Part shown: one piece after another, positions 54,333-62,404 of the stretch
Position numbering within the stretch: position 1 is the first letter of the stretch
Layout: each line of letters opens with the position of its first letter
Source of the DNA: Streptomyces sp. CB02400
Lineage (GTDB): Bacteria; Actinomycetota; Actinomycetes; Streptomycetales; Streptomycetaceae
Direction of reading: 5' to 3'
Assembly (NCBI RefSeq): GCF_001905725.1
Contig: NZ_LIWB01000002.1
Coordinates: 109,607 to 173,606, forward strand
Length of the DNA: 64,000 nt
Program-made: the position numbers and the translations under genes
The notes under the pieces: generated by a model
The model's input: only the letters and a program-made list of their open reading frames with translations
Database searches by the model: none
Told to the model about the DNA's origin: nothing

Positions 54333-54911
54333 GTGAACGCGAAGAGGAGTTCCCCGCGCGACCTCCTGACGGCATGGGCGGTGATGACCGCCCTGGCCCT
54401 CACCCCGGCCGCCCTCACCGGCGCCGATCCCGCCGGAGCCGAGGCCGGAGCGGAGGCGTCGGCGACCACCCTGGTCTTCGACAAGAACCCCGACGACCCC
54501 ACCGACTCGACGCTCTCGGTCCACCGGGGCGGCAGACTCCGGGCCGCCTACCGGGCCGGATCGGGCCTCGGTGTCCAGGACGACTGCGCCCGCGCCAAGG
54601 GCTGGATCCCGGACGGCGACTGGCGGATCCGCGCCGGCACCCGCACCTACGACGGCAACCTCATCAAGGGGTACGCCGTCCACCTCCAGGACATGCCGTG
54701 CTCCCGGGGCACGATGACGCGCACGGAGATGTTCATCCACTCCGAAACGAACCGCGACGGCAGCGAGGGCACGTCCGAAGCCCGCCGCTGGGACGGCCCG
54801 GGTGACTACGAGTCCAACGGCTGCGTGAAGCTGAACCCGACGGACATCAAGGAACTGTTCCGTCTCCTCGACCACATCGGCTGGCCCACCCACCTGCGCG
54901 TGGTGCCCTGA
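54333..54911 (+). CDS. L,D-transpeptidase-like secreted protein
   Basis: 192 residues from the GTG at 54333. Signal peptide with cleavage near ADPAGAEA. The C-terminal domain shows MFIHSETNRDGSEGTSEA and ESNGCVKLNPTDI, the His and the Ser-x-Gly-Cys pattern of YkuD-fold enzymes, with the Cys as nucleophile. Such enzymes form or cut 3-3 links in peptidoglycan. It is shorter than typical wall L,D-transpeptidases and lacks the Ig-like domains. It follows the HTH-peptidoglycan-binding and secreted protein genes. Confidence 0.75.
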   Translation: MNAKRSSPRDLLTAWAVMTALALTPAALTGADPAGAEAGAEASATTLVFDKNPDDPTDSTLSVHRGGRLRAAYRAGSGLGVQDDCARAKGWIPDGDWRIRAGTRTYDGNLIKGYAVHLQDMPCSRGTMTRTEMFIHSETNRDGSEGTSEARRWDGPGDYESNGCVKLNPTDIKELFRLLDHIGWPTHLRVVP

Positions 54912-55047
54912 CCCGGCCCGGAAGCCATCGAGGGCCCGGCCCCGCATCACCGCGACCGCACAACCGACGCCGCCCACGACCTGGTGCTCCCATCCACCCC
55001 GTGCCAAGGTGATCACTTCGGCCTAACAGAAGCTGAGGGGGCGGAAG

Positions 55048-56064
55048 TTGAAGCGGAGAACCCTGCTGCGAGGGGCGGTCACCGCGGGACTGGCGGCGGC
55101 GGGCGGCGCGGCCACGGCACGGCCGGCGGCCGCCGCCACGGACTACCTGGTCGTGGTCGTCGAGCAAGCCGCCAACCAGATCCAGCGGTTCAGCAACGGC
55201 ACGACCAACTGGAACGGCACGCCCGGCTGGTACTGGAGCGCACCGGACACGGACACGTGGAAGTACCTGGCCGACGCCAAGCGCCGCCTCACCGCCAGGT
55301 GGGACGACGTCCTGGTGTGCTGCGCGAACGGCACGTCGCCTACGGGCGGACGCGCCGCCATGGTGCGCGAGAGCGACAAGGCGGTCGTCTGGACGGCCGT
55401 CGTCCCGGGCAACCCGCACTCGGTGGAGCGGATCGACGGACACGGCGCGATCGTCACCGCCTCGTCCAAGGCCAGGGTCACGGGCGACAAGTACGAGTCC
55501 GGTGGCGGCATCAACCTGTTCGTGCCGAGCACGCACGGCGGCGTGCCGCCGACGTCGTTCGCCGACAGCATCAGCACCGGTTTCCCCGGCGCGCACGGCG
55601 TGATGTGGGACGACGTCAACGAACTCCTGCTGGCGATCGGCTACCACGAACTCCGCGCCTATCGACTGGTGACGAACGGCAACGACATCATCACCGGCCT
55701 CTCGCGGGTGGCGACGCTGACCTTCGAGGGCACGGGCCACGACCTCCAGCCCGACTACGCCTCCTCGGACATCCTCTACACGGTGGGCGGGGACTCCGGC
55801 AATCCCGACCACGGGATCTGGAAGACCCGCCTCGTGTACGAGGGTTCCTCCGGGGGATGGAGCTTCGCCGCCCCGACCCGACTGCACGACTGGTACTTCA
55901 CGAAGTCCTTCAGCCGGCTCCCCGACGGCACGGAATTCTGGGTCGACGCCCCGACCGCGTCGACCTGGTGGAACGACACGGTCGGCTTCTCGGGCCGCGC
56001 CGACTCGGTCCGTACCGGCGCGAGGTTCTACAAGGCGCGCTTCTGGTCCCACGCCCTCACGTAG
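55048..56064 (+). CDS. Tat-exported DUF6528-like secreted protein
   Basis: 338 residues from a TTG at 55048 behind GAGGGGGCGG. The N-terminus KRRTLLRGAVTAGLAAAGGA is of the Tat type (two Arg), so it is exported folded. The mature part is a beta-propeller-like protein, with WYWSAPDTDTWKYLADAKRR, GNPHSVERIDGHGAIVTASS and GVMWDDVNELLLAIGYHELR. It resembles a family of secreted proteins of unknown role (I think DUF6528). Possibly a carbohydrate or wall-associated protein. Confidence 0.7.
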   Translation: MKRRTLLRGAVTAGLAAAGGAATARPAAAATDYLVVVVEQAANQIQRFSNGTTNWNGTPGWYWSAPDTDTWKYLADAKRRLTARWDDVLVCCANGTSPTGGRAAMVRESDKAVVWTAVVPGNPHSVERIDGHGAIVTASSKARVTGDKYESGGGINLFVPSTHGGVPPTSFADSISTGFPGAHGVMWDDVNELLLAIGYHELRAYRLVTNGNDIITGLSRVATLTFEGTGHDLQPDYASSDILYTVGGDSGNPDHGIWKTRLVYEGSSGGWSFAAPTRLHDWYFTKSFSRLPDGTEFWVDAPTASTWWNDTVGFSGRADSVRTGARFYKARFWSHALT

Positions 56065-56120
56065 TGCCGCGTCCGCCGGCTTCCCTCGGGCCGAAGCCGG
56101 GGGAAGCCGGTGCTCACGGC

Positions 56121-56201
56121 CTGCGGCTGGAGGAAAACCCGGCCACGGAGCGCCTCGACCTGTCCCCGGCCCACCGTGAACGCCTGTCCGGGACGGCGTA
56201 G
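56121..56201 (+). pseudogene. Orphan 3' end of an aldo/keto reductase gene
   Basis: Codes for RLEENPATERLDLSPAHRER and LSGTA before a stop at 56201. The intact aldo/keto reductase at 56898-57740 ends HLEENLAADRLDLLPEHRER, LDRLSGAPA. The fragment has no catalytic part. Placed 70 bases before the intact PPOX gene, just as a shorter tail precedes the decayed PPOX copy at 46958. Confidence 0.8.
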
Positions 56202-56271
56202 CACTCCAGCCAACGATGTTCCGCTGCGACGTTCACGAAATTACCGGGCCTCCAAGGCTGTTGATCACACC

Positions 56272-56730
56272 ATGACCGATCGACCCGCGCCCCGCGCCCT
56301 GTCCGACGAAGCCCTCTCCGACCTGCTCGGCACGCAGCGGTTCGGCACGCTCGCCACCGTCAAGCGCAGCGGCCACCCCCACCTGACCACCATGGTGTAC
56401 AGCTGGGATCCCGAGGCCCGCATCGCCCGCTTCTCGACGACGGCCGACCGCGTCAAGCCCAAGCACCTGCGGCACGACCCGCGTGCGGCGCTGCACGTGC
56501 CCGGCGGCGACGTGTGGTCGTTCGCCGTCGCCGAGGGCGAGGCCGAGGCCTCCGAGATCACGACGGTGCCCGGCGACGCGATCGGCCGCGAACTCCTCGG
56601 AATGATCCCGGAAGAGGCGAGGCCCGAGGACGAGCAGGCCTTCCTGGAACAACTCGTGGCCGAGCGCCGGCTGGTCATCCGCCTGAAGGCGGACCGGCTG
56701 TACGGGACGGCGCTCGACATCGACGGCTAG
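56272..56730 (+). CDS. PPOX-class flavin (F420 or FMN)-dependent oxidoreductase
   Basis: 152 residues. The split-barrel flavin fold is visible in LSDLLGTQRFGTLATVKRSG, HLTTMVYSWDPEARIARFST and RHDPRAALHVPGGDVWSFAV. It resembles the F420H2-dependent reductase subgroup of pyridoxamine-oxidase-like proteins. The cofactor and substrate are not certain. A decayed copy lies at 46958. The ATG at 56272 follows a lower-GC patch AAATTACCGGGCCTCCAAGG. Confidence 0.88.
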   Translation: MTDRPAPRALSDEALSDLLGTQRFGTLATVKRSGHPHLTTMVYSWDPEARIARFSTTADRVKPKHLRHDPRAALHVPGGDVWSFAVAEGEAEASEITTVPGDAIGRELLGMIPEEARPEDEQAFLEQLVAERRLVIRLKADRLYGTALDIDG

Positions 56731-56765
56731 CCCCGGCCGACCGTCCTTCCTGTGGGGGAGCGACG

Positions 56766-56836
56766 TGTGCCGGGCGGTGCTGGAGGAGAACAGCGGCCGA
56801 GCGGCCACCGGCAACGGCCCGGAGCCCACCGACGAG
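56766..56836 (+). pseudogene. Fragment of the HTH-peptidoglycan-binding gene
   Basis: 71 bases match 52767-52837 inside the HTH-peptidoglycan-binding gene at about 85% by eye. It codes for CRAVLEENSGRAATGNGPEP, compared with CRAVLEENSGQVTVGNGPEP there. The fragment is bounded by the PPOX stop and the AKR start, and must have come by recombination with the first locus or from a lost second copy. Confidence 0.8.
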
Positions 56837-56897
56837 CCCGCCGCTCGCGTGTCGCGCTGTTAGCGTTCCCCTCCGGTGAAGGGGGAGAAGACGACAC

Positions 56898-57740
56898 ATG
56901 ACATCGACCGCATTCTCCATCGGTGAGGATTTCGCAGTACGGCGGCTGGGCTTCGGGGCCATGCACCTGTCCACGGAACCGGGCCCGGCCCGCGAGACCT
57001 CTCTCGCGGTCGCCCGGCGGGCCGTCGAACTGGGCGTCACGCTGATCGACACCGCGTACCTGTACGGCGGGGGAGCCAACGAGGAGCTTCTGGCCGAGGC
57101 CCTGCACCCCTACCCCGAGGGGCTGCTGGTCACCACCAAGGTCGGCGTCGCCCGAACGGGCCCCGGCGGCGAGTGGAAGCTCGACGGGCGGCCGGCCGTC
57201 CTGCGCGACCAGGTCGAGCAGGCCCTGCGCCGACTGCGCGTCGAGCGGATCGAACTGCTCCAACTGCACCGCGTCGACCCCGACACACCGCTCGCCGACC
57301 AGGTGGGCACGCTGCGGGACCTGCGGACCGAGGGCAAGATCGGCAGGATCGGCCTCTCCGAGGTCACCGCCGGCCAGCTCGACGAGGCACGGCGGATCAC
57401 CGACATCGCGAGCGTCCAGAACCGGTACAACCTGCTCGACCGCGAGCACGAGCCCGTACTGGCGGCCTGCGAGGCGGCGGGGATCGCGTTCCTGCCGTGG
57501 CGCACGGTCGCCTGGGGCGAATCGGGAGCGCACCCGGAGGTCACCGCGATCGCGGCCGAACTCGACGCCACCCCCACCCAGGTCGCCCTCGCCTGGCTCC
57601 TCGCCCACTCACCGGTCGTCCTCCCGATCCCCGGCACCGCCCGGATCGACCACCTGGAGGAGAACCTCGCCGCGGACCGTCTCGATCTGCTCCCGGAACA
57701 CCGCGAGCGCCTCGACCGCCTGTCCGGGGCGCCGGCGTAG
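56898..57740 (+). CDS. Aldo/keto reductase
   Basis: 280 residues. The NADPH-dependent (alpha/beta)8-barrel is shown by RRLGFGAMHLSTEPG, the catalytic Asp-Tyr in LIDTAYLYGGGANEE, the Lys in LLVTTKVGVA and the His in LLQLHRVDPDT. Later GKIGRIGLSEVTAGQLDEA and VLPIPGTARIDHLEENLAA fit the cofactor pocket. Length is slightly short for the family. ATG preceded by GAAGGGGGAGAAG. A detached copy of its C-terminus lies at 56121. Confidence 0.93.
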   Translation: MTSTAFSIGEDFAVRRLGFGAMHLSTEPGPARETSLAVARRAVELGVTLIDTAYLYGGGANEELLAEALHPYPEGLLVTTKVGVARTGPGGEWKLDGRPAVLRDQVEQALRRLRVERIELLQLHRVDPDTPLADQVGTLRDLRTEGKIGRIGLSEVTAGQLDEARRITDIASVQNRYNLLDREHEPVLAACEAAGIAFLPWRTVAWGESGAHPEVTAIAAELDATPTQVALAWLLAHSPVVLPIPGTARIDHLEENLAADRLDLLPEHRERLDRLSGAPA

Positions 57741-57839
57741 GGCTCCTTCGGGCCGGTACGGCCATCTCGCGGGCCCCGCCGTCCGGGAGGTCCGTTTATT
57801 CGATTCCCGACGGCATCGGTGGTGTGCGAGGGTCGGCAG

Positions 57840-58406
57840 GTGTCCGTCTCCCGAAACGAACCCGCCTCGCGGTACGCCCTCGACCTGCTGCGCCGGCAGT
57901 TCGACCTGACGTGGTCGCTGTTCGAGTACCACCTGGAGAGGCTCGAACCCGACGACTTCCTGTGGGAGCCCGTCGGCAACTGCTGGACGGTGCGCCGGAC
58001 CGACGACGGGACGTGGGCGCCGGACTGGGCGGAGAACGAGCCCGACCCGGTTCCCCTGCCGACGATCGGCTGGCTGAGCTGGCACATCGGCTGGTGGTGG
58101 AGCGTGGCCATCGACCACGCCCGGAGCAGGGCGCCCCGGGAGCGGGGCGACATCACCTGGCCGGGTGCGGGCGAGCCGACCGCCGAGTGGCTGCGCGGTC
58201 TGCGCGCCGACTGGCTGGAGGCACTGGACCGGCTCACCGCCACCGACCTGGACTCGACCGCCCCGTTCCCGTGGCAGAACGATCCCCGGCACACCGTCGC
58301 GGACATGGTCGCCTGGGTGAACGCCGAACTGATGAAGAACGTTGCGGAAATCGGCCAACTTCGCCTCCAGCGAGCAGCCGACCACCCGCCGGCCGCCACG
58401 AGCTGA
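57840..58406 (+). CDS. DinB-fold four-helix protein
   Basis: 188 residues from the GTG at 57840 (GTGs at 57819 and 57822 are in frame). Four-helix DinB/YfiT-like protein: YALDLLRRQFDLTWSLFEYH, GWLSWHIGWWWSVAIDHARS and a last helix HTVADMVAWVNAELMKNVAE. Metal-binding His are in FEYHLE and SWHIG, with His from the last helix. Such proteins include thiol-dependent transferases and mycothiol S-transferases. Substrate unknown. Confidence 0.8.
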   Translation: MSVSRNEPASRYALDLLRRQFDLTWSLFEYHLERLEPDDFLWEPVGNCWTVRRTDDGTWAPDWAENEPDPVPLPTIGWLSWHIGWWWSVAIDHARSRAPRERGDITWPGAGEPTAEWLRGLRADWLEALDRLTATDLDSTAPFPWQNDPRHTVADMVAWVNAELMKNVAEIGQLRLQRAADHPPAATS

Positions 58407-58772
58407 CGGCCGGGGCCTGCGGCAGGGCACCGCTCACAGCCGTGTGTCGAGGACCGCGGCCGGTGCGGCCGCCTCGGAAACGGACCAGGACGACCCCCGG
58501 GCACGGGCCCTCTGCCGGACGCCGGATTTCGCCGGGTTCGGCGGGGAGATCGTGTACCGGGTGGCCGCCGGGGCGGCATGACGCGCGTCGGCCCTGCCCC
58601 CTGGGACGCCCGGTCGGCGGGGAGGGACCGAGGCGGACCCCGGTGCTCGTGCCGGTCGGTGGAATCGCGTCGAGTCGGCTTCGAACCGGCCGGGGAAGGC
58701 CGAAAAGTAATGCTTGACGATTCAACATACTTGTTGTGAGCATGCGCGTGACCTCCTGAGATCGGAGCCCTC
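58407..58772. other. 366-base gap with orphan fragment and promoter-like patch
   Basis: At 58520-58581 the plus strand reads RTPDFAGFGGEIVYRVAAGA, similar to the orphan frame at 49713-49760 (DGKIVYRVDAGAVW). No intact gene. Just before the next gene, 58706-58745 (AATGCTTGACGATTCAACAT then ACTTGTTGTGAGC) is the AT-rich patch and contains TTGACG, a good -35, and CAACA-TACT-TGTTG, a small inverted repeat. Confidence 0.5.
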
Positions 58773-59150
58773 ATGCGTCTGAAGTCCCTCGCCCTCGCGG
58801 CGATACCCGCGGCTTTCCTCGGTGTCATGGCCTCCGCGCCCAGCGCGTCGGCCTGGTCTCCCGGGAACTGCCAGACGGGTACGTTCTGCGTCTGGCCCGA
58901 GTTCTGGTACGGCGACACGGACATGCCGCCGTCGCTGGTGACCGACGGTGAATGGTCGGGCAGCGCTCCCGGCCACATCTTCTACAACAGGACGTCCCAG
59001 GACGTCACGATGACGTACGTCATCGCCGGGCAGGAGGAGCAGGGGCCCAGGACGGCATGCGTCTCCAGCAACAGCGGCAGCTACTTCACGATGCCCATGT
59101 ACGTCACCGACATCGCCTGGCGCGAGGACGACGGCAGCCCCTGCTGGTGA
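58773..59150 (+). CDS. Small secreted protein of peptidase-inhibitor I36 type
   Basis: 125 residues. A signal peptide is clear (LALAAIPAAFLGVMASAPSA, cleavage near SASA). The mature start PGNCQTGTFCVWPEFWYGDT resembles the I36 inhibitor/SMI family of actinomycetes, in which a short Cys-rich motif starts a small beta protein. Four Cys in total can form two disulfides. It may block metalloproteases or other enzymes outside the cell (family knowledge, uncertain here). A terminator hairpin follows. Confidence 0.75.
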   Translation: MRLKSLALAAIPAAFLGVMASAPSASAWSPGNCQTGTFCVWPEFWYGDTDMPPSLVTDGEWSGSAPGHIFYNRTSQDVTMTYVIAGQEEQGPRTACVSSNSGSYFTMPMYVTDIAWREDDGSPCW

Positions 59151-59170
59151 CCGCCCCGGAGGACCGGCGC

Positions 59171-59201
59171 GCCCTGCCCCCACCGCGAACGGGGGCAGGG
59201 C
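59171..59201. terminator. Bidirectional hairpin between convergent genes
   Basis: GCCCTGCCCCC and GGGGGCAGGGC form a perfect 11-bp stem with a 9-base loop, placed between the I36-type gene and the convergent SnoaL-like gene. Confidence 0.85.
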
Positions 59202-59215
59202 GGGCGAAGGGTGGC

Positions 59216-59593
59216 TCAGGAGGCGGAGGACCCGATCTCTCCCGCGAAGACGATGATCTGGTCGATGAGGCTCCGCCGCAGGTGGACGACGTCCGTTCCC
59301 GCCAGGCGGGGGCCTCCGTCCGGAGTGGTGAAGACCCACTGGTACCGGGCCCACTCGTCCGGCATGTCCACCGCCGAGCAGCGCACCATCGTGCCGGTCC
59401 CCGCCGGGTGTTGCCGGATGTCCAGCACGAACCGTTCGACCGCCTCGATCCCCTCGCTGCGCCCCAACGGCCCCCAGAAGACGACGTCCGAGGTCAGGGC
59501 CTGGGAGAGCAGCCCCGTCACATAGCTGTCGTCCGAGGCGTTGAACGCGGAGATGAACGTGTCGATCGCGGACTGCGCGGTCTCTTCATGCAT
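59216..59593 (-). CDS. SnoaL-like (NTF2 fold) protein
   Basis: 125 residues. The cone-shaped alpha+beta fold of SnoaL-like proteins is visible: AIDTFISAFNASDDSYVTGL, ALTSDVVFWGPLGRSEGIEA, WARYQWVFTTPDGGPRLAGT and DVVHLRRSLIDQIIVF. These proteins can be cyclases, isomerases or simple binding proteins. No catalytic assignment can be made. Confidence 0.78.
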   Translation of the reverse strand: MHEETAQSAIDTFISAFNASDDSYVTGLLSQALTSDVVFWGPLGRSEGIEAVERFVLDIRQHPAGTGTMVRCSAVDMPDEWARYQWVFTTPDGGPRLAGTDVVHLRRSLIDQIIVFAGEIGSSAS

Positions 59594-59720
59594 GCGCCAG
59601 TCATACCAGCCTCTCCGCGGCGAAGTCCGTCCCACGACCTGTCTTCCGGACACGGAGGACCATCCCGGCCACGGCACCGGCTCCCGCCCGGCGGACCAGG
59701 GGACCGTAGGGTCAGGACTC

Positions 59721-60074
59721 ATGCACAGCACCTTGACGGAGCACGCCCGGTGCCTCTACGGCGATGAGTACCGCCCCACACCGGAGTGCGGCCTCGACCA
59801 CGACGAGCACCACTTCGTCGAGGAGCTGACCTTCGCCGACGCGGACGCGATCCTCACCATGCTGCGCGAACTCTGTCCCCACCTCGTCGACGGCCACCTC
59901 CCCGTCCGGATCCGCAACCTCGCCTACCGACTGGCGCTGCTGCAACGCCCCGACGACATGCCCCTGATGCGTGAAGCCGCCGAGAACTTGTGGGTCCACG
60001 GCCCGGACTGGGACGACATCGCGGCGGACCTGACGAGACGGGCGGACGCCCTGGACCGACGAACGGGACAGTGA
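59721..60074 (+). CDS. Hypothetical protein, helical
   Basis: 117 residues. The N-terminus has a Cys/His-rich section (LYGDEYRPTPECGLDHDEHH), then helices DADAILTMLRELCPHLVDGH and RIRNLAYRLALLQRPDDMPL. No family recognised. Codon use matches real genes. It is divergent from the SnoaL-like gene. Confidence 0.55.
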   Translation: MHSTLTEHARCLYGDEYRPTPECGLDHDEHHFVEELTFADADAILTMLRELCPHLVDGHLPVRIRNLAYRLALLQRPDDMPLMREAAENLWVHGPDWDDIAADLTRRADALDRRTGQ

Positions 60075-60406
60075 CCATGCCCCGAGCCCGGCCTCGCGAC
60101 CGGGCGTCGACCGGATGACGCTCTCGCGCCCCGGGCCGCACTCGTGGCGGGCGGCTCAGCAGGGCCGACGGCCGGTGAGCGACCGCCAACGGTCGCGTGC
60201 CTGCTCCAGCCCCAGGCGCGCCTGCTCGATGAAGTCGTCCTGCTCCTGCTCCTGTGTCACCTGCTCCAACCGCTGACGCGTGGTGTCCTGTTCGGCGGTG
60301 TCGCCACGACTGTGTCCCGTGCTGCCGGAGGTCCCGGAACGCCGACATCCACCGGCTGCGGGAGCAGCCGTGCAGGTCGTGCTCTGTCCTGGGAGCTGGA
60401 AGTGAA
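60075..60406 (-). other. Gap with a possible coiled-coil gene remnant
   Basis: On the minus strand, 60156-60300 codes TTRQRLEQVTQEQEQDDFIE and QARLGLEQARDRWRSLTGRR before a stop at 60156. This is a convincing coiled coil, but the frame upstream has no ATG or well-placed GTG and soon becomes Ser/Gly/Arg noise. It may be a start-lacking remnant or begin at a TTG. No other gene is seen. Confidence 0.4.
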
Positions 60407-61270
60407 TCAGCCGAGTCGGTGCCAGGCGCGTGCGTAAGTGGTCGTGTCCCGCAGGTCGCGCAGCATGGGTTCCGAAGCGCGGGCCGTGAGCAAGGTCCGC
60501 GGGTCGAGGTCGGCGGTGATCAGCTCCGCTCGATCCGCGCCGGCCTCGGCGAGCCGCCGCCCGTCCGGACCCCAGATGGCGCTGGAACCACAGGCGTTCC
60601 AGCCTCCCGTCGTACCGATGTGATTGGCCAGTACGGCGTAGCAGGTGTTGTCCAGGGCCCGTGCCGGGAACCACGTGCGCGACTCGTGGTATCCGTTGCC
60701 GACGCTGAACAGGGCGCCGACGACATAGGCGTGGCAGCCGTCCAGCGCCGCCGCACGCGCGTGCTCCGGAAAGCCGGAGTCGTAGCAGATGCCCAGCCCC
60801 AGGCGCCAGCCGTCGAGCTGAAGCGTGCACCCGGCCGTGCCCTCGCGATAGATCTCGCGCTCCGACTTGAACAGGTGCTGCTTGTCGTAGCGGGTGACGA
60901 GCTCCCCGTTCGTGTCGATGACCAGTGCCGAGACGTACAGATCACCCTGATCGTGGAACGCGGCGCCGACAACGGCAGCCGTGCCGGTCTCCCGGCAGGC
61001 GTCGACGATGGGGCCCAGCCGCGGGTCGCCGGGCTGCACGGCGCACCTGTGCGGGTCGGCCTGGACGAGATCGGGCTCGTAGCCGCTGAGGAACTTCTCC
61101 GGGAAGACCACGAGCCGGGCCTCGGCCCGCGCAGCGTCACGGACCATGGCTGCCACGGTGGCCACATTGGCCTCGACGTCACCGGCCTCGGCCTGAGCCT
61201 GCGCGGCAGCTATGCGTATCGGACGCGAGGGGAGCGGAGGGACCCGGTGCTGGCCTGCATGTTCTGTCAC
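60407..61270 (-). CDS. Carbon-nitrogen hydrolase (nitrilase superfamily)
   Basis: 287 residues. The catalytic triad is Glu in VVFPEKFLSGYE, Lys in TRYDKQHLFKSER and Cys in GLGICYDSGFPEHA. It is an amidase/nitrilase-type enzyme of the one-domain class. It cleaves or condenses amides or nitriles; substrates in this branch include beta-ureidopropionate and polyamine amides, and none can be chosen here. ATG at 61270 without strong RBS. Not obviously in an operon. Confidence 0.88.
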   Translation of the reverse strand: MTEHAGQHRVPPLPSRPIRIAAAQAQAEAGDVEANVATVAAMVRDAARAEARLVVFPEKFLSGYEPDLVQADPHRCAVQPGDPRLGPIVDACRETGTAAVVGAAFHDQGDLYVSALVIDTNGELVTRYDKQHLFKSEREIYREGTAGCTLQLDGWRLGLGICYDSGFPEHARAAALDGCHAYVVGALFSVGNGYHESRTWFPARALDNTCYAVLANHIGTTGGWNACGSSAIWGPDGRRLAEAGADRAELITADLDPRTLLTARASEPMLRDLRDTTTYARAWHRLG

Positions 61271-61405
61271 GGATCTTCACACTACCGCCGCGCACCTCGC
61301 CGCACTTATTTGTGCGAGCTCCTACTTCTCACGGGCTCCGCCAGTCGGCGTTGCAGCTCCCAGATCCTTCGCTCGCTGGGCGGCCTGTACGGCAACCTGC
61401 CGCGA

Positions 61406-61710
61406 TCACACCGCCCACGAGCCCGGAACCTCCTGCTCCATCCGTGCCGCCAGGTCGAGACCTTCCTGTACGGCGATGTCGAAGTCAGGGTCCTGGTGGA
61501 GACGAACCCGCCCCGGTGGTCGACGATCACTGCGGCGACTGCCTTGAGGTCTGTCTCCGAGGAGGCCTCCAGGGCACGCTGGAGATCCGCTTCGAAGGTT
61601 TCCTGATCACCAGGGAAGCTATGCCCGGACCGCAGAGCGGCCCGGATGTCGCCGATGGTCTCCAATGACAACGGCGCAGGAATGGGCGTTTCTGCGAGCT
61701 CCGCGCCCAC
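61406..61710 (-). pseudogene. Small acidic gene with apparent frameshift
   Basis: The frame from 61710 codes METIGDIRAALRSGHSFPGD-like sequence (ETIGDIRAALRSGHSFPGDQ) and ALEASSETDLKAVAAVIVDH, then turns to Ser/Thr/Arg noise after HRGG. In the frame shifted by one base at about 61515 the sequence continues RVRLHQDPDFDIAVQEGLDL, AARMEQEVPGSWAV and a stop at 61406. The two parts fit one acidic, helical protein of about 100 residues. One base is missing (or two extra) in CACCGGGGCGGGTTCG. No function is known. Confidence 0.6.
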
Positions 61711-61889
61711 GGTCTTCCGCTCCTTGATCTCCCCGTCCTACGACGAGTGTTCTACATGTCCGCATCCTGTACAGCTATCGCCCAGCGCTGAAGGGAGTGG
61801 TCCCATCGGGGACGGTTCCAAGGGAGCGGCCGACCACCGTAGCCGTCCCGACGAGCGGTGCGCCTGCCTCTCGCGTGCCGTCACCCGGC
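61711..61889. other. Gap before the hypothetical gene at 61890
   Basis: The stretch 61735-61775, CCTACGACGAGTGTTCTACA then TGTCCGCATCCTGTACAGCTA, is less GC-rich than its surroundings and is a possible promoter region. No gene is supported unless the downstream frame starts at 61797. Confidence 0.35.
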
Positions 61890-62390
61890 GTGGACGAAGA
61901 TGTGCGGGTGTTCTACGAGGATCTCAGCGAGTACGACTACATGGACGACGACACCTTCACGGACCAGGAGTCCGGCTTCTACGGGCTCTGGTACCGCCCC
62001 GTGTACACCCGCCTGAACGTCGGCTGGCTGGAGACCGGCAAGCCGTACCCGACGGGTCCGGTCCCCGACGGGTTCGTGGAGAAACTGAAGGCCGTCCAGC
62101 GGGTCCAGTGGATGAACGTCTGCCTGGGCGTGCACGAGTGCGACCTGTGCCCGGCGGGGGACGAGCCGGCCCCGGAGGGCAACGGGGAGCTACGCATCCC
62201 GGGCGACCCCGGCACCGCCTATGCCGCCCCGTTCCTCATCACGCACTACGTGACTGCCCACGGCTACTGCCCGCCCCAGGTCTTCATCGACGCCGTCCTC
62301 GCGGTCGACGTCGATGCGTGGGCCTCCGTACGGTGGCCTGACGTGCCGTTTCCCTGGGTTCCGGGGGATGCGGAGCGCATGGTGGAGTAG
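61890..62390 (+). CDS. Hypothetical acidic protein of Streptomyces-specific type
   Basis: 166 residues if it begins at the GTG at 61890; a GTG at 61797 would add 31 low-conservation residues, and GTGs at 61902 and 61908 are also possible. Clear sequence features are FYEDLSEYDYMDDDTFTDQE, YGLWYRPVYTRLNVGWLETG, QWMNVCLGVHECDLCPAG and AAPFLITHYVTAHGYCPPQV. No fold or function is recognised. Several conserved Trp, Tyr and Cys residues suggest a defined domain. Confidence 0.6.
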   Translation: MDEDVRVFYEDLSEYDYMDDDTFTDQESGFYGLWYRPVYTRLNVGWLETGKPYPTGPVPDGFVEKLKAVQRVQWMNVCLGVHECDLCPAGDEPAPEGNGELRIPGDPGTAYAAPFLITHYVTAHGYCPPQVFIDAVLAVDVDAWASVRWPDVPFPWVPGDAERMVE

Positions 62391-62404
62391 ATGGCTTGGG
62401 AGTG

